From Sulfitobacter sp. THAF37 (GTDB taxonomy: Bacteria; Pseudomonadota; Alphaproteobacteria; Rhodobacterales; Rhodobacteraceae): DNA of 64,000 nt. Position numbers and translations under genes: made by a program. Where the stretch lies: NCBI RefSeq assembly GCF_009363555.1, contig NZ_CP045372.1, forward strand, positions 2,305,501-2,369,500, in the 5' to 3' direction. The number at the start of each line of letters is the position of its first letter. Position 1 is the stretch's first letter. Positions 25,925-36,829 of the stretch are shown here, piece by piece. Below the pieces are notes generated by a model. That model did no database searches. It was not told the origin of the DNA and saw only the letters and a list, made by a program, of their open reading frames with translations.

Positions 25925-27280
25925 ATGATGCAAGATCGAAACCGCGGGACAGCCCGGATGGTGTGCGGTGCGCTGACGGCGGTGCTGCTGCTGGCAGGCT
26001 GCGCCGAAGAGGAGACCTTTCTGCCGGGCAAGCGCGAGCCGGTCCGTTCGGTCCTGCAGGACCCGGCACTGGCCGCCCCGCTTGAGGGCGAGGAAGAAAC
26101 CGTCAACACCAGCCGCCCCATCGCGCTGGGCGCCGCCGCGAACAATGTCTCATGGACCCACAGCATAGGCACGCCGCAGTACCGCACCACGCATCCCGCG
26201 CTGCGCGCGACGCTGCAGCCGGTCTGGTCGGTCGACATCGGCGCGGGCGACAGCCGCAAGCAGCGCATCACCGCCGATCCGGTGGTCTCTGGCGGGCGTA
26301 TCTTCACGCTGGATGCCGATGCGCGGGTCACAGCGACCTCCACCGGGGGGCAGGTCATGTGGACCCGTGACCTCACCCCCGTCACCGACCGCTCGGGCCA
26401 GGGCACCGGCGGCGGCCTGGCGGTAGAGGGTGAAACGCTTTATGTCTCAATCGGCTACGGTGTGCTGGCGGCGCTGGACGTGTCGACCGGCGGCGAACGC
26501 TGGACCCAGAAACTGGATGCTTCCGGTTCCGGGACGCCGACGATCTACGGCGATCTGGTCTATGTCACCTCGGGTGACGATACCGGCTGGGCACTGGACA
26601 AGAGCAACGGCCGCATCGAATGGCAGGTCGGCGGCAGCACCAGCATGAACAACGTGCTGGGCGCACCGGCACCGGCAGTCACCGACAAGTTCGTGATCTT
26701 CGCCTACGGCACCGGAGAGGTGCAGGGCGTCTTCCGCCGCGGCGGTCTGCCGCGCTGGGACGCGTCGGTCGTGGGCAAGCGCGCGGGCCGCGCGCTGTCT
26801 GCCGTCTCTGACGTGACATCGGCACCGGTCGTATCGGGCGGCACCGTCTTCGTGGGCAACCATTCCGGGCGGCTTGCCGCGCTCAACGTCGAAAGCGGCC
26901 AGCGGCTATGGACGGCGCGCGACGGGGCCATCGGGCCGGTCTGGCCGATCGGTGATTCCGTCTTTGCCATCACCGACCTGAACGAACTCGTGCGGCTCGA
27001 CGCGGCGGACGGGCGCCGCATCTGGGGCATTCCGCTGCCGAACTTCGTCAAGGAAAAGCCGCGGCGCCAGTCAGAGGTCGTGGCCCATCACGGTCCCGTC
27101 GTGGCCGGGGGCCGTGTGATCATCGCGTCCAACGACGGTCTGCTGCGCAGCTTCGATCCCACCAATGGTGCCCTGACCGGCACGGTCGAAATCCCCGGCG
27201 GCGCGACATCTGCACCTGTCGTGGCGGGCGGCAGCCTTTATGTCGTCTCCACCAAGGGGCAATTGCACGCCTACCGCTAA
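25925..27280 (+). CDS. bamB: Outer membrane assembly lipoprotein BamB
   Basis: About 451 residues. A lipoprotein signal peptide ends in LLLAGCAEE, with the Cys expected to be lipidated. The rest is an eight-bladed PQQ-type beta-propeller with repeated A-L-D-x-x-T/S-G and G-x-x-x-W patterns (VTATSTGGQVMWTRDL, AALDVSTGGERWTQKL, ALNVESGQRLWTARDG). BamB is a partner of BamA in inserting outer-membrane proteins. An in-frame ATG at 25913 has GAGG directly against it; 25925 or 25928 have better spacing, so the start is uncertain by a few codons. Confidence 0.92.
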   Translation: MMQDRNRGTARMVCGALTAVLLLAGCAEEETFLPGKREPVRSVLQDPALAAPLEGEEETVNTSRPIALGAAANNVSWTHSIGTPQYRTTHPALRATLQPVWSVDIGAGDSRKQRITADPVVSGGRIFTLDADARVTATSTGGQVMWTRDLTPVTDRSGQGTGGGLAVEGETLYVSIGYGVLAALDVSTGGERWTQKLDASGSGTPTIYGDLVYVTSGDDTGWALDKSNGRIEWQVGGSTSMNNVLGAPAPAVTDKFVIFAYGTGEVQGVFRRGGLPRWDASVVGKRAGRALSAVSDVTSAPVVSGGTVFVGNHSGRLAALNVESGQRLWTARDGAIGPVWPIGDSVFAITDLNELVRLDAADGRRIWGIPLPNFVKEKPRRQSEVVAHHGPVVAGGRVIIASNDGLLRSFDPTNGALTGTVEIPGGATSAPVVAGGSLYVVSTKGQLHAYR

Positions 27281-27336
27281 TGGTCTAAAGCGCGAAGTTC
27301 AGGGGCCGTACCGGCCCCGGCGGAGCGTTGTGAGCC

Positions 27337-28800
27337 ATGTCCTTTTCCCTTGCCATCGTGGGCCGTCCGAATGTCGGCAAATCCACGCTGTTCAACCGTC
27401 TTGTGGGCAAGCGCCTCGCGCTGGTCGACGACCAGCCCGGCGTGACCCGTGACCTGCGCGAGGGCGCGGCGCGGCTGGCGGACCTGCGCTTTACGGTGAT
27501 CGACACCGCCGGACTGGAAGAAGTCACCGACGACAGCCTGCAGGGCCGCATGCGCCGCCTGACCGAGCGCGCGGTGGACATGGCCGACATCTGCCTTTTC
27601 ATGATCGACGCCCGCGTCGGTGTGACCCCCTCGGACCTTGTCTTTGCCGACATCCTGCGCAAACGATCGGCCCATGTGATCGTGGCCGCCAACAAGGCCG
27701 AGGGCAAAGCCGCCGACGCCGGCGTGATCGAGGCCTATTCGCTGGGCCTGGGCGAGCCGATCCGCCTGTCAGCCGAACATGGCGAGGGGCTCAATGATCT
27801 CTACACGATCCTCATGCCGCTGGCGGACGCCTACGCCGAAAAGGCCGAAGGCGACTCCCCCGAAACCGATGTGGATGTCCCCGAGGACGATGGCGAAATC
27901 ACCGATGACATTCCGGTGCCGACCCATGCCAAGCCGTTGCAGGTCGCGGTCGTGGGCCGCCCCAATGCGGGTAAATCCACCCTGATCAATCAGATCATGG
28001 GCGAGGACCGGCTGCTGACCGGCCCCGAAGCGGGGATCACCCGCGACGCGATTTCCCTGCGCACCGACTGGAACGGCGTGCCGATGCGCATCTTCGACAC
28101 CGCAGGGATGCGCAAGAAGGCCAAGGTCCAGGAGAAACTGGAAAAACTCAGCGTCTCCGACGGGCTGCGCGCGGTGAAATTCGCCGAAGTCGTCGTGGTG
28201 CTGCTGGACGCCGAGATTCCCTTTGAACAGCAGGACCTGCGCATTGCCGACCTGGCCGAGCGCGAGGGGCGCGCGGTGGTGGTCGCCGTGAACAAATGGG
28301 ACATCGAGGAAGACCGCCAGGCCAAGCTGAAGGCGTTGAAGGAAGCCTTCGAACGGCTTCTGCCGCAACTGCGCGGGGCGCCGCTCATCACGGTCAGCGC
28401 CAAGACCGGCCGCGGGCTTGACCGCCTGCACGACGCCATCATGCGCGCCTATGAGGTCTGGAACCGCCGCGTGACCACCGCGCAGCTGAACCGCTGGCTG
28501 TCGGGCATGATGGAGGCGCATCCGCCCCCCGCGCCGCAGGGCAAGCGGATCAAGCTGCGCTACATGACACAGGCCAAGACGCGTCCCCCCGGTTTCGTGG
28601 TGATGTGCAGCCACCCCGACAAGGTGCCGGACAGCTACAACCGCTATCTGGTCAACGGCCTGCGGATCGACTTTGACATGCCCGGCACGCCCATCCGCCT
28701 CTGGATGCGCGGCCAGAACGACGCGAACCCCTACAAGGGCCGCAAGAAGGCAGGCCCCTCGAAGTTGCGCAAACATACCGAAGGCCGTCGCAAGGACTGA
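27337..28800 (+). CDS. der: Ribosome biogenesis GTPase Der (EngA)
   Basis: 487 residues with two tandem GTPase domains and a C-terminal KH-like domain, the defining Der layout. The first P-loop is GRPNVGKST at residues 8-16 and the second GRPNAGKST near residue 207. Switch and base motifs are [22 protein letters not shown] and NKWD. The end, [20 protein letters not shown], is typical. It acts in assembly of the 50S subunit and follows bamB by 56 bp. Confidence 0.97.
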   Translation: MSFSLAIVGRPNVGKSTLFNRLVGKRLALVDDQPGVTRDLREGAARLADLRFTVIDTAGLEEVTDDSLQGRMRRLTERAVDMADICLFMIDARVGVTPSDLVFADILRKRSAHVIVAANKAEGKAADAGVIEAYSLGLGEPIRLSAEHGEGLNDLYTILMPLADAYAEKAEGDSPETDVDVPEDDGEITDDIPVPTHAKPLQVAVVGRPNAGKSTLINQIMGEDRLLTGPEAGITRDAISLRTDWNGVPMRIFDTAGMRKKAKVQEKLEKLSVSDGLRAVKFAEVVVVLLDAEIPFEQQDLRIADLAEREGRAVVVAVNKWDIEEDRQAKLKALKEAFERLLPQLRGAPLITVSAKTGRGLDRLHDAIMRAYEVWNRRVTTAQLNRWLSGMMEAHPPPAPQGKRIKLRYMTQAKTRPPGFVVMCSHPDKVPDSYNRYLVNGLRIDFDMPGTPIRLWMRGQNDANPYKGRKKAGPSKLRKHTEGRRKD

Positions 28801-28834
28801 GCGGGACCGATGCGTTCAGCCGGTCCGGCTCCCG

Positions 28835-29554
28835 TCACAGGCGCCGCGCCGCGCGGGCCGTCGGCACCAGCAGGATCACGATGCCGCCCAGGGCCAGGTA
28901 GGCGACCGAGGGGGCCGTGCCCCAGTTCGCCACCGCGACCGCCGCCAGCGCCCAGATCACGGCGACGCCGTAGGTCGGCGCACGGCGCAGCGACGCCTGT
29001 ACGAAACAGCCGATGAAGATCGCCAGCCCGACAAAGACAATCGCCGCCGCCTGTTGGTCCAGCCAGCCATATCCGGCCGCCAGCAGCCCCAGCGACACGC
29101 AGGAGGCCGCGGACAGCCACCCGGCATACAGCCCCACCGGCAGCGCGGCCCAGGGGGTGTCGGCCACGGGGGCCATGAACAGGGCCGCGAGGGCCGCGAT
29201 CAGCATGACCCAGATCAGCACCGTGGCCCAGATCGGGCTGGCCACCGCCACCGCCAGCCATGTCGTGCCCACCGCGAGCGACAGGCACAGCGGCAGGCGC
29301 ATGTCATGCCATTGACCGTCCCGGGGGGCGCGGAGCATGCCCCAGCCCAGGCCCAGGATCAGCCAACCGTAGATCACGCTCCAGATCGCAAAGGCATAGC
29401 CCGCAGGCTGCACCGGCGGGTCCTCTTGCGGGATCGGGAATTGATCGGGGTCGAAGCCCGCGAAGCCGTCCACCAGAAACGGCGTGGCGGCAAAAGCGAC
29501 GGCCAGCAAAAAGCAAAGGACGGCGATGGCGGGGCGCAGGGCAGGGGTCATCAA
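28835..29554 (-). CDS. Polytopic membrane protein, TspO/MBR-like
   Basis: 239 residues with about seven hydrophobic segments. The stretch QPAGYAFAIWSVIYGWLILGLGWG resembles the Trp-rich helix of TspO/tryptophan-rich sensory proteins, and PWAALPVGLYAGWLSAASC also fits the distant members of this group, which are longer than classical TspO (about 160 aa). The ligand and function are unknown. It lies on its own between der and serS, transcribed leftward. Confidence 0.6.
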   Translation of the reverse strand: MMTPALRPAIAVLCFLLAVAFAATPFLVDGFAGFDPDQFPIPQEDPPVQPAGYAFAIWSVIYGWLILGLGWGMLRAPRDGQWHDMRLPLCLSLAVGTTWLAVAVASPIWATVLIWVMLIAALAALFMAPVADTPWAALPVGLYAGWLSAASCVSLGLLAAGYGWLDQQAAAIVFVGLAIFIGCFVQASLRRAPTYGVAVIWALAAVAVANWGTAPSVAYLALGGIVILLVPTARAARRL

Positions 29555-29627
29555 GGGGCCTTCTGTTCGGGATCATTTCCCACAGATAGCGGCCCGCCAC
29601 CCCAAGGCAACGTGCCCGCGCGCCGGC

Positions 29628-30920
29628 TCAGCGCAGGGTGCCGTCCGCCGCCAGCAGGGTCTTGCCGCCCAGATAGGGCGCCAGCGCCTCGGGCAGGACA
29701 ACCGACCCGTCTGCCTGCTGGCCGTTCTCCAGCACCGCGATCAGGCAGCGCCCCACGGCCAGACCGGACCCGTTCAGCGTGTGCAGGAACTGCGGCTTGC
29801 CGCCGTCCCTGGGCTTGAACCGCGCGTTCATGCGCCGCGCCTGGAAATCGCCTGTGGTCGAGACGGAGGAAATCTCGCGGTAGGTGTTCTGTCCCGGCAC
29901 CCAGGCCTCGATGTCATAGGTGCGCCGCGCGCCGAACCCCATGTCGCCGGTGCACAGGATGACGGTGCGGTAGGGGATCCCCAGCGCCTCCAGTATCCCC
30001 TCGGCGCATCGCAGCATGCGCTTCTGCTCCGCGTCACTTTCATCGGGATGCGTGATGCTGACCATCTCGACCTTTTCGAACTGGTGCTGGCGCAGCATGC
30101 CCGCCGTGTCGCGCCCCGCGCTGCCCGCTTCGGACCGGAAACACAGCGTATGCGCGGTGTAGCGGCGCGGCAGATAGCTTTCCTCCAGCACGTGATCGGC
30201 CACGATATAGGTCAGCGGCACTTCGGAGGTCGGCACCAGCCACATGCCCTCTTCGGTGCGATAGCTGTCTTCGCCGAACTTCGGCAGCTTGTCGGTGCCA
30301 TACATCGCATCGTCCTTGACCAACACCGGCGGGTTCACCTCGGTCAGCCCGTTCTCGTCCACGTGGGTGTTGATCATGAACTGCGCCAGCGCCCGGTGAA
30401 TGCGGGCCACCGCCCCCGACAGCAGCACGAAACGGCTGCCGGAAATCTTTGCCGCCGTGTCGAAATCCATCGCCGCCGCGACGCCTTCGATCTCGTAATG
30501 CTCCTTGGGGGTGAAATCGAACGCGGGGATGTCGCCCCAGCGGTTGACCTCGACGTTGTCGTTTTCGTCCGCCCCGTCCGGCACGTCATCGGCAGGCGTG
30601 TTGGGAATGCGCGCCAGCATGTCGGTCAGCTGCGCGTCCAGCTCCTTGGCCTCGGCCTGCATGGCGGCCACCTCGGCCTTCTTTTCGCCCACCAGCGCGC
30701 GCAGACGCTCGAATTCCGCCTCGTCGCCCTTGGCCTTGGCGGCGCCGACCTGCTTGGAGGCGGCGTTCTGTTCCGCCTGCGCCGCTTCGGCGGCCGAGAT
30801 CTTGCCCCGCCGCGCCGCGTCCAGTTCCAGAACGGCGGCAGAGACCGGCGCATCGCCGCGCCGGGACAGTGCGGCGTCAAGGGCGGCGGGGTTCTCGCGG
30901 ATGGCGCGGATGTCGTGCAT
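29628..30920 (-). CDS. serS: Seryl-tRNA synthetase
   Basis: 430 residues, charging tRNA-Ser. The N-terminal coiled-coil arm spans about residues 30-100 ([27 protein letters not shown]). Class II motifs follow: motif 2 [26 protein letters not shown] and motif 3 [19 protein letters not shown]. The frame extends upstream to 31061, but [15 protein letters not shown] is the standard N-terminus and is used here. Confidence 0.97.
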   Translation of the reverse strand: MHDIRAIRENPAALDAALSRRGDAPVSAAVLELDAARRGKISAAEAAQAEQNAASKQVGAAKAKGDEAEFERLRALVGEKKAEVAAMQAEAKELDAQLTDMLARIPNTPADDVPDGADENDNVEVNRWGDIPAFDFTPKEHYEIEGVAAAMDFDTAAKISGSRFVLLSGAVARIHRALAQFMINTHVDENGLTEVNPPVLVKDDAMYGTDKLPKFGEDSYRTEEGMWLVPTSEVPLTYIVADHVLEESYLPRRYTAHTLCFRSEAGSAGRDTAGMLRQHQFEKVEMVSITHPDESDAEQKRMLRCAEGILEALGIPYRTVILCTGDMGFGARRTYDIEAWVPGQNTYREISSVSTTGDFQARRMNARFKPRDGGKPQFLHTLNGSGLAVGRCLIAVLENGQQADGSVVLPEALAPYLGGKTLLAADGTLR

Positions 30921-30988
30921 GGGATGCGTCCTTGGGCAATTTGAGTCGTTGCGCCGCCTTATGCCGCAACTCGGGCCGGAACGGTAGG

Positions 30989-31192
30989 CTATTTGGGGTC
31001 GTCCGGGTCCTGACCGATGGAGCGCTGGAAGTCGCGCCATGCGGGGGCGAGGTCGAACCAAGGGTCGAATTCCAATTCAAGCTGTGTCCCGCTGGGTGCC
31101 GACAGCGGCAATTTCGCGATCAGGTAAGCGGCAAGAACGATGCCGATCAGCAGCACCAGATATGCCGGAACTTCGATCATGGTATGTGTCAC
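30989..31192 (-). CDS. Small single-pass membrane protein
   Basis: 67 residues. A transmembrane segment ([19 protein letters not shown]) is followed by a short hydrophilic tail with an aromatic/acidic patch ([13 protein letters not shown]) and an acidic end. It lies between serS and yajC. No family is recognised. The start could be 31192 or the inner Met at 31180. Support is the plausible membrane topology and absence of any competing gene. Confidence 0.55.
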   Translation of the reverse strand: MTHTMIEVPAYLVLLIGIVLAAYLIAKLPLSAPSGTQLELEFDPWFDLAPAWRDFQRSIGQDPDDPK

Positions 31193-31372
31193 GCAGGCAA
31201 GGCCCCCTGTTCCTTGAGTGTACCCGCCCCACGTTCATCCACCCTGCGCCCATCTGTCCACCCATTCATTCCCCTTTCCGCCTTGCACACGGCCCGCACC
31301 GCGCTTAGGTTCCGGCAAAATTCGCGGTCGCGCCTTTGGGGTCGGCCGGCCCCACCCAGAAGGACCATCTCC

Positions 31373-31651
31373 ATGCAAGGTTTTGAGCAATTCGTGCCGC
31401 TGATCCTGATCTTCGCGATCATGTATTTCCTGTTGATCCGCCCGCAGCAGAAAAAGGCCAAGGAACATCAGGCGATGGTTGCGGGCCTGCGGCGCGGCGA
31501 TCAGGTGGTCACGCAGGGCGGGCTGATCGGCAAGGTCGTCAAGGTCAAGGAAGACGGCGAGATCGAGGTGGAAATCGCGGATGGCGTAAAGGTCCGCGTG
31601 GTGCAATCGACCATCGCCACCGTCGTGTCCAAGACCGAACCGACGAAGTAA
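31373..31651 (+). CDS. yajC: Preprotein translocase subunit YajC
   Basis: 92 residues with one N-terminal membrane helix (FVPLILIFAIMYFLLIRPQQKK) and the conserved GLRRGDQVVTQGGLIGKV motif. YajC binds SecDF-YidC. It begins the yajC-secD-secF cluster, 36 bp before secD. An in-frame upstream extension to 30869 is discarded because MQGFEQFVPL is the normal start. Confidence 0.95.
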   Translation: MQGFEQFVPLILIFAIMYFLLIRPQQKKAKEHQAMVAGLRRGDQVVTQGGLIGKVVKVKEDGEIEVEIADGVKVRVVQSTIATVVSKTEPTK

Positions 31652-31687
31652 TCCCGCCGCCCCACGCCGTCACGCAAAGGCCATACC

Positions 31688-33337
31688 ATGCTCCAGATTG
31701 ATCTGTGGAAGCGGATACTCATCATCCTGACCTGCGCGGCGGGCCTGTGGGTGGCCCTTCCGAACGCGTTCTACGGCCCCGTGGAGCAGCACAACGACGC
31801 CGCCCGCGCGATTGAGCAGGGCGGGGCGTCGCAGGAACTGGAGGCGCAGCTGGCGCTCTGGCCGGAATGGATGCCCTCCGGTCTCGTCAACCTCGGCCTT
31901 GACCTGCGGGGCGGTGCGCATCTGCTGGCCGAGGTGCAGGTGCAGGACGTCTACAAGAGCCGGATGGAAGCCACCTGGCCCGAGGTGCGCGATGCGCTGC
32001 GCGATCTGACGCCGGTCCGCCGTCAGGATGCACCGGACGGCCAGCTGCAGGTGCGGCTCCAGGATGCTTCCGTCATGCCCGAGGCGATGCAGATCGTCCG
32101 TGACCTGTCGCGCCCCGTGCAGACGCTGACCGGCGCGGGGGCGAGCGACATCGACGTGACCGGGAACGAGGGGCTGATCACGATCACCCTGTCCGAGGCC
32201 GAGAAACAGGCGACGGACGAGCGCACGATGCAGCAGAGCCTCGAGATCATCCGCCGCCGCATCGACGAGGTCGGCACCCGCGAACCCACGATCCAGCGGC
32301 AGGGCGCGGACCGCATCCTGATCCAGGTGCCCGGCATCGGTTCGGCGTCCGAGCTGAAAGAGATCATCGGGACCACCGCGCAGCTGACCTTCAACCCGGT
32401 CATCAGTCGCGGCACCGACGCCAACGCCAGCCCCGGCATCGGCAACTCGCTGCTGCCGTCTCTCGACAACGAGGGCGAATACTACACCATCGAGACCGCG
32501 CCGGTCGTCACCGGCGACGAGCTGGTGGATGCGCAGCCGTCCTTCGACCAGAACGGATCGCCCGCTGTCAGCTTCCGCTTTGACACCACCGGCGCGCGCA
32601 AGTTCGGCAATTACACCGCCGAGAACATCGGCTCGCCCTTCGCGATCGTGCTGGACGACGAGGTCATCAGCGCCCCCGTGATCCAGAGCCATATTCCCGG
32701 CGGGTCCGGCATCATCACCGGCAATTTCACGGTCGAGGAATCGACCAATCTGGCCGTGCTGCTGCGGGCGGGCGCGTTGCCTGCGGGCCTGACCTTTGTC
32801 GAAGAGCGGACGATCGGGCCGGAACTGGGGCAGGACAGCATCGACGCGGGCAAGCTGGCGACGATGGTGGCCTTTGTCGCGGTGCTGCTGTTCATGGCAA
32901 TGACCTACGGGCTGTTCGGCCTGTTCGCCAATATCGCGCTGATCATCAACGTCGGTCTTATCTTTGGCCTGCTCAGCCTGATCGGCGCGACGCTGACGCT
33001 GCCGGGCATCGCCGGGATCGTGCTGACCGTGGGCATGGCGGTGGATGCCAACGTGCTGATCTTCGAACGTATCCGCGAAGAACTGAAGACGGCAAAGGGC
33101 CCCGCGCGGGCGATTTCGCTGGGCTACGAACGCGCGCTCAGCGCCATTCTGGATGCCAACATCACCACGTTCATCATCGCCACGATCCTCTTCGCGCTTG
33201 GGTCCGGCCCGGTGCGGGGGTTCGCGGTGACACTTGGCCTCGGGATCGTGACATCGGTCTTCACCGCCTATTTCGTGACGCGCCTGATGGTGGTCATCTG
33301 GTTCGAACGCCGCCGTCCCAAGACGATAGAGGTCTGA
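31688..33337 (+). CDS. secD: Protein translocase subunit SecD
   Basis: 549 residues, an RND-superfamily component that uses proton motive force to finish protein export. An N-terminal helix precedes the large periplasmic P1 domain with LGLDLRGGAHLLAEV and the RRRIDEVGTREPTIQRQG repeat region. Five further helices follow, with the motif TVGMAVDANVLIFERIREE. The adjacent secF starts 1 bp after the stop. Confidence 0.97.
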   Translation: MLQIDLWKRILIILTCAAGLWVALPNAFYGPVEQHNDAARAIEQGGASQELEAQLALWPEWMPSGLVNLGLDLRGGAHLLAEVQVQDVYKSRMEATWPEVRDALRDLTPVRRQDAPDGQLQVRLQDASVMPEAMQIVRDLSRPVQTLTGAGASDIDVTGNEGLITITLSEAEKQATDERTMQQSLEIIRRRIDEVGTREPTIQRQGADRILIQVPGIGSASELKEIIGTTAQLTFNPVISRGTDANASPGIGNSLLPSLDNEGEYYTIETAPVVTGDELVDAQPSFDQNGSPAVSFRFDTTGARKFGNYTAENIGSPFAIVLDDEVISAPVIQSHIPGGSGIITGNFTVEESTNLAVLLRAGALPAGLTFVEERTIGPELGQDSIDAGKLATMVAFVAVLLFMAMTYGLFGLFANIALIINVGLIFGLLSLIGATLTLPGIAGIVLTVGMAVDANVLIFERIREELKTAKGPARAISLGYERALSAILDANITTFIIATILFALGSGPVRGFAVTLGLGIVTSVFTAYFVTRLMVVIWFERRRPKTIEV

Positions 33338-33338
33338 C

Positions 33339-34307
33339 ATGCGCCTGAGACTGATCCCCGACGACACCAGCATCGACTTTTTCAGATACGCGCCCGCAAC
33401 CTTCGGCGCGTCCTGCGTGGCCATGGTTCTGGCGCTGGTGGTCTGGTTCTTCATGGGCCTGAACTACGGCATCGACTTTCAGGGCGGCACCAGCCTGCGC
33501 ACCGCCAGCGACACGCCGGTGGATGTGGCCGAGTACCGCGCGGCGCTGGACCCGCTGGAACTGGGCGATGTCACCATCTCCGAGGTATACGACCCCACCA
33601 GCGACGGCACCCGCCACGTGGCCATGGTGCGCATCCAGTCGCAGGAAGGCCAGGAATCGGCCACGCCCGAGCTGATCGCCAGCATCCAGACCGCGTTGCA
33701 GACCGTGGCGCCGGACATTCAGTTCACTTCGGTCGAATCTGTCGGCCCCAAGGTGTCGGGCGAATTGATCACCACCGCGCTGATTGCGGTCGGGGCGTCC
33801 CTGGGGGCGATCCTGATCTACATCTGGTTGCGCTTCGAATGGCAATTCTCGGTCGGCGCGGTCGCGGCGCTGTTCCATGACGTGATCCTGACCATCGGCA
33901 TCTTTTCACTGTTGCAGATCCGTTTCGACCTGCCGGTGATCGCCGCGATCCTGACCATCATCGGGTATTCGATCAACGACACCGTGGTGATCTTTGACCG
34001 GTTGCGGGAAAATCTGCGCAAGTACAAGAAGCGCGCGCTGCGCGAGGTGATGAACCTCTCCGTCAACGAAACGCTGAGCCGGACGATCATGACCTCGGGC
34101 ACGACCCTGCTGGCGCTGATCGCGTTGCTGGTGCTGGGCGGCGACGTGATCCGGGGCTTTGTGTTTGCCATCACCTGGGGTGTGATCGTCGGGACCTATT
34201 CATCGGTTTACGTGGCCAAGAACGTCGTGCTCTACCTCGGGGTCAAGCGCGACTGGTCCAAGCCGGACGCCAACGCCGGGAACCAATACGCCAACATTGA
34301 TGCCTGA
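33339..34307 (+). CDS. secF: Protein translocase subunit SecF
   Basis: 322 residues, partner of SecD. Motifs: NYGIDFQGGTSLR near residue 45, a short periplasmic domain, and the membrane block with IIGYSINDTVVIFDRLREN followed by NETLSRTIMTSGTTLLAL. It overlaps the next gene, a TSUP-family permease, by 8 bp, so that gene is probably co-transcribed. Confidence 0.97.
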   Translation: MRLRLIPDDTSIDFFRYAPATFGASCVAMVLALVVWFFMGLNYGIDFQGGTSLRTASDTPVDVAEYRAALDPLELGDVTISEVYDPTSDGTRHVAMVRIQSQEGQESATPELIASIQTALQTVAPDIQFTSVESVGPKVSGELITTALIAVGASLGAILIYIWLRFEWQFSVGAVAALFHDVILTIGIFSLLQIRFDLPVIAAILTIIGYSINDTVVIFDRLRENLRKYKKRALREVMNLSVNETLSRTIMTSGTTLLALIALLVLGGDVIRGFVFAITWGVIVGTYSSVYVAKNVVLYLGVKRDWSKPDANAGNQYANIDA

Positions 34308-35058
34308 TGTCCTCGCCGCTGCCGGATCGACCACGGGTCTGATCTGGCTGGTGGCGGCGGTAATCGTGGCGGGGCTGGTCCGGGGCTTCTCGGGCTTTGG
34401 CTCGGCGATGATCATCATGCCGGTCGCGGCCTCTGTGCTGAGCCCGGTGCAGGCGGTCATCTTCCTTGCCGCCACCGAACTGCTGGGGCCGCTGCCCAAT
34501 CTGCGCGCGGCCTGGCGGGACGGTGCCCCGCGCGACGTGGGATTGCTGATGATCGGCGTCATCCTTGCCCTGCCGCTGGGGCTGTGGTGTCTTTCGCGGC
34601 TCTCTGCCGACGGATTCGGGTGGTTCATCTCGGGGGTGGTGCTGCTGCTGCTGGCGCTGTTGATCTCCGGCTGGCGCTACCGTGGCAGGCTGACGCGCGG
34701 CCTGACCGTGGCCACCGGGGCACTGGGCGGCTTCATGACCGGTTTTGCCGGTATCGCCGGCCCGCCGGTCATCATGCTTTACATGGCAAGCAGCCTGCCC
34801 ATCGCCACCATCCGGGCGAATTTCCTTCTCTACCTTCTGGCGGTGGATGTCCTGCTGTTCGCCCTGCTCTGGCTGAGTGACCTGATGGTGTGGGAGATCA
34901 TCGTGCTGGGCCTGCTGATCGGCATTCCCAACCTGATCGCGAACCGCCTGGGGGCGATGCTGTTCGATCCGGCGGCCGAAGGGGTTTTTCGCCTGGTGGC
35001 CTATCTCGTCATCGCCGCATCAGCTATCATCGGGCTGCCGATTTGGAAGGGGATGTGA
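34300..35058 (+). CDS. TSUP (TauE/SafE) family membrane transporter, second copy
   Basis: 252 residues, about eight hydrophobic helices. The family glycine motif is RGFSGFGSAMIIMPV near residue 29 and GFMTGFAGIAGPPVIMLYM in the second half. It is only distantly similar to the TSUP protein at 2787-3608. ATG at 34300 overlaps the secF end; a TTG three bases upstream is also in frame. A Mth938-like gene starts 1 bp after its stop. The transported substrate is unknown. Confidence 0.88.
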   Translation: MPDVLAAAGSTTGLIWLVAAVIVAGLVRGFSGFGSAMIIMPVAASVLSPVQAVIFLAATELLGPLPNLRAAWRDGAPRDVGLLMIGVILALPLGLWCLSRLSADGFGWFISGVVLLLLALLISGWRYRGRLTRGLTVATGALGGFMTGFAGIAGPPVIMLYMASSLPIATIRANFLLYLLAVDVLLFALLWLSDLMVWEIIVLGLLIGIPNLIANRLGAMLFDPAAEGVFRLVAYLVIAASAIIGLPIWKGM

Positions 35059-35059
35059 C

Positions 35060-35413
35060 ATGCGCCTGAACGAGATCGTCTTTAACGACGCCAAACCCGT
35101 CGAGGGCTACGGCCCCGGCTTCTTTCGCATCGGTGGCGAGGTGATCCACGGCCCGCTGGTCGCGGGGCCCGACGGCATCCGCACCTGGGCGGGGCTGGAG
35201 GATATCGAACCTCTGCTGGCATTGCGCGGGCAGATCGACGTCCTGTTCGTGGGCACCGGGGCGGACATCGACCACCTGCCGGAAACGCTGTCCGGCCCGC
35301 TCGACGCGGTGGGAATCGGGGTGGAGGCGATGGCATCGCCCGCCGCGTGCCGCACCTACAACGTCCTGCTGAGCGAGGGCCGCCGCGTCGCCCTCGCGCT
35401 GCTGCCGGTCTGA
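35060..35413 (+). CDS. Mth938-like domain protein
   Basis: 117 residues of the Mth938/NDUFAF3-like fold. Conserved parts are [28 protein letters not shown] and [32 protein letters not shown]. The eukaryotic relative NDUFAF3 is a complex I assembly factor; in bacteria the gene often sits between secDF and ccm genes, as here. The bacterial role is unproven. Confidence 0.9.
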   Translation: MRLNEIVFNDAKPVEGYGPGFFRIGGEVIHGPLVAGPDGIRTWAGLEDIEPLLALRGQIDVLFVGTGADIDHLPETLSGPLDAVGIGVEAMASPAACRTYNVLLSEGRRVALALLPV

Positions 35414-35484
35414 GCCATGGGGCGGATGTCGTGCCCCGGGCTGCCGGTTGCCCATGCCCTCAACGAACGGGTTGTCCGCAGATC

Positions 35485-36102
35485 ATGACGTTGCGTGCCA
35501 CCGACCTTACCGTTGCCCGCGGCGGCCTGCCGGTGCTGACCGGCCTCGGCTTCGTGCTGGAGCCGGGGCAGGCGCTGATCCTGCGGGGGCGGAACGGTGC
35601 GGGCAAGACGACGCTGCTGCGCGCCATCGCGGGGCTGCAGCCCGTGCTGGCGGGCCGCATCGAAGGGGCGGAGGACCGGGTGGCTTATGCCGCTCATGCG
35701 GACGGGCTGAAGGCGATGCTGACCGTGACCGAAAACCTCAGCTTCTGGGCCAGGGTCTTTGGCACCGATGACATCGCCGCCGCGCTGAGCGCCTTTGACC
35801 TGGGTGGGCTGGCCGACCGCTTGGCGGGGACGCTGTCGGCGGGGCAGAAGCGCCGTCTGGGTCTTGCGCGGCTGCTGACCACCGGGCGGCCCGTCTGGGT
35901 GCTGGACGAACCTACCGTGTCGCTCGACACCGGGGCGGTGGCGTTGTTCGCCGCAGCGGTGCGCGCGCATCTGGGGCAGGGCGGATCTGCCCTGATTGCC
36001 ACGCACATCGACCTGGGGCTAGAGGCGCGGGAGCTTGACCTCACGCCCTTCCGCGCCAGTGCGACCACCCGCGCCGGGGCCAGCGACGAGGCGTTCCTGT
36101 GA
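35485..36102 (+). CDS. ccmA: Cytochrome c maturation ATPase CcmA
   Basis: 205 residues, the ATP-hydrolysing subunit of the CcmABCD complex that releases haem-loaded CcmE. Walker A is GRNGAGKTT at residues 35-43; the signature is [15 protein letters not shown], with Ala replacing the usual second Gly as is common in CcmA; Walker B is [12 protein letters not shown]. The start [14 protein letters not shown] is chosen over the longer frame from 35347. Its stop overlaps the ccmB GTG start. Confidence 0.96.
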   Translation: MTLRATDLTVARGGLPVLTGLGFVLEPGQALILRGRNGAGKTTLLRAIAGLQPVLAGRIEGAEDRVAYAAHADGLKAMLTVTENLSFWARVFGTDDIAAALSAFDLGGLADRLAGTLSAGQKRRLGLARLLTTGRPVWVLDEPTVSLDTGAVALFAAAVRAHLGQGGSALIATHIDLGLEARELDLTPFRASATTRAGASDEAFL

Positions 36103-36755
36103 GGGCGCTGCTGTGGCGCGACCTGGCGCTGGCGCTCAGGGCGGGGGGCGGCTTTGGCCTCGGTCTCGCGTTCTTTCTGATCGTGACGGTTCTGGTCCCT
36201 TTCAGCGTCGGCCCCCAGCCCGACCTCTTGCAGGCCATCGCCGCCGGTGTGCTGTGGCTGGGTGCGCTGCTGGCGTGCCTTCTGTCGCTGGACCGCCTGC
36301 TGGCACTGGATTTCGAGGATGGCACGCTTGAACTGCTGGCCACCGCCCCGCTGCCGCTGGAGGCGGCATTGAGCGTCAAGGCGCTGGCCCATTGGCTGAC
36401 CACAGGGCTGCCGCTGGTTCTGCTGGCCCCGGTGCTGGGCGTTCTGTTGAACCTCGCGCCGGCGGGATACCTCTGGCTTGTGGTGTCGCTGCTGCTGGGC
36501 ACGCCTGCGCTTTCGGTGATCGGCTGCTTCGGCGCCGCGCTCACGGTGGGGGTCAAACGCGGGGGGCTGCTGCTGTCGCTGCTGGTGCTGCCGCTGTACG
36601 TGCCGACGCTGATTTTCGGGGCCGAGGTCGCCCGGCGGGGCGCGTCGGAACAGGACGTGACGTCCCCGCTGCTGATGCTGGCCGGGATCACATGTGCCGT
36701 GATCGCGCTGATGCCTTTTGCATCCGCGGCCGTCCTGCGCATCGGGCTGCGCTGA
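36099..36755 (+). CDS. ccmB: Haem exporter subunit CcmB
   Basis: 218 residues, six membrane helices, beginning with a GTG inside the ccmA stop (GTGA). Typical CcmB segments are [39 protein letters not shown] [18 protein letters not shown] and [14 protein letters not shown]. It forms the membrane part of the CcmAB ABC module. Confidence 0.95.
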   Translation: MRALLWRDLALALRAGGGFGLGLAFFLIVTVLVPFSVGPQPDLLQAIAAGVLWLGALLACLLSLDRLLALDFEDGTLELLATAPLPLEAALSVKALAHWLTTGLPLVLLAPVLGVLLNLAPAGYLWLVVSLLLGTPALSVIGCFGAALTVGVKRGGLLLSLLVLPLYVPTLIFGAEVARRGASEQDVTSPLLMLAGITCAVIALMPFASAAVLRIGLR

Positions 36756-36829
36756 AGATGCCGCGCCTCGGTCAATCCGTCGCGCCGTCGTGTATTGAGC
36801 AGCGCCGCGCGGCAGAGTAGGAGTAGCCC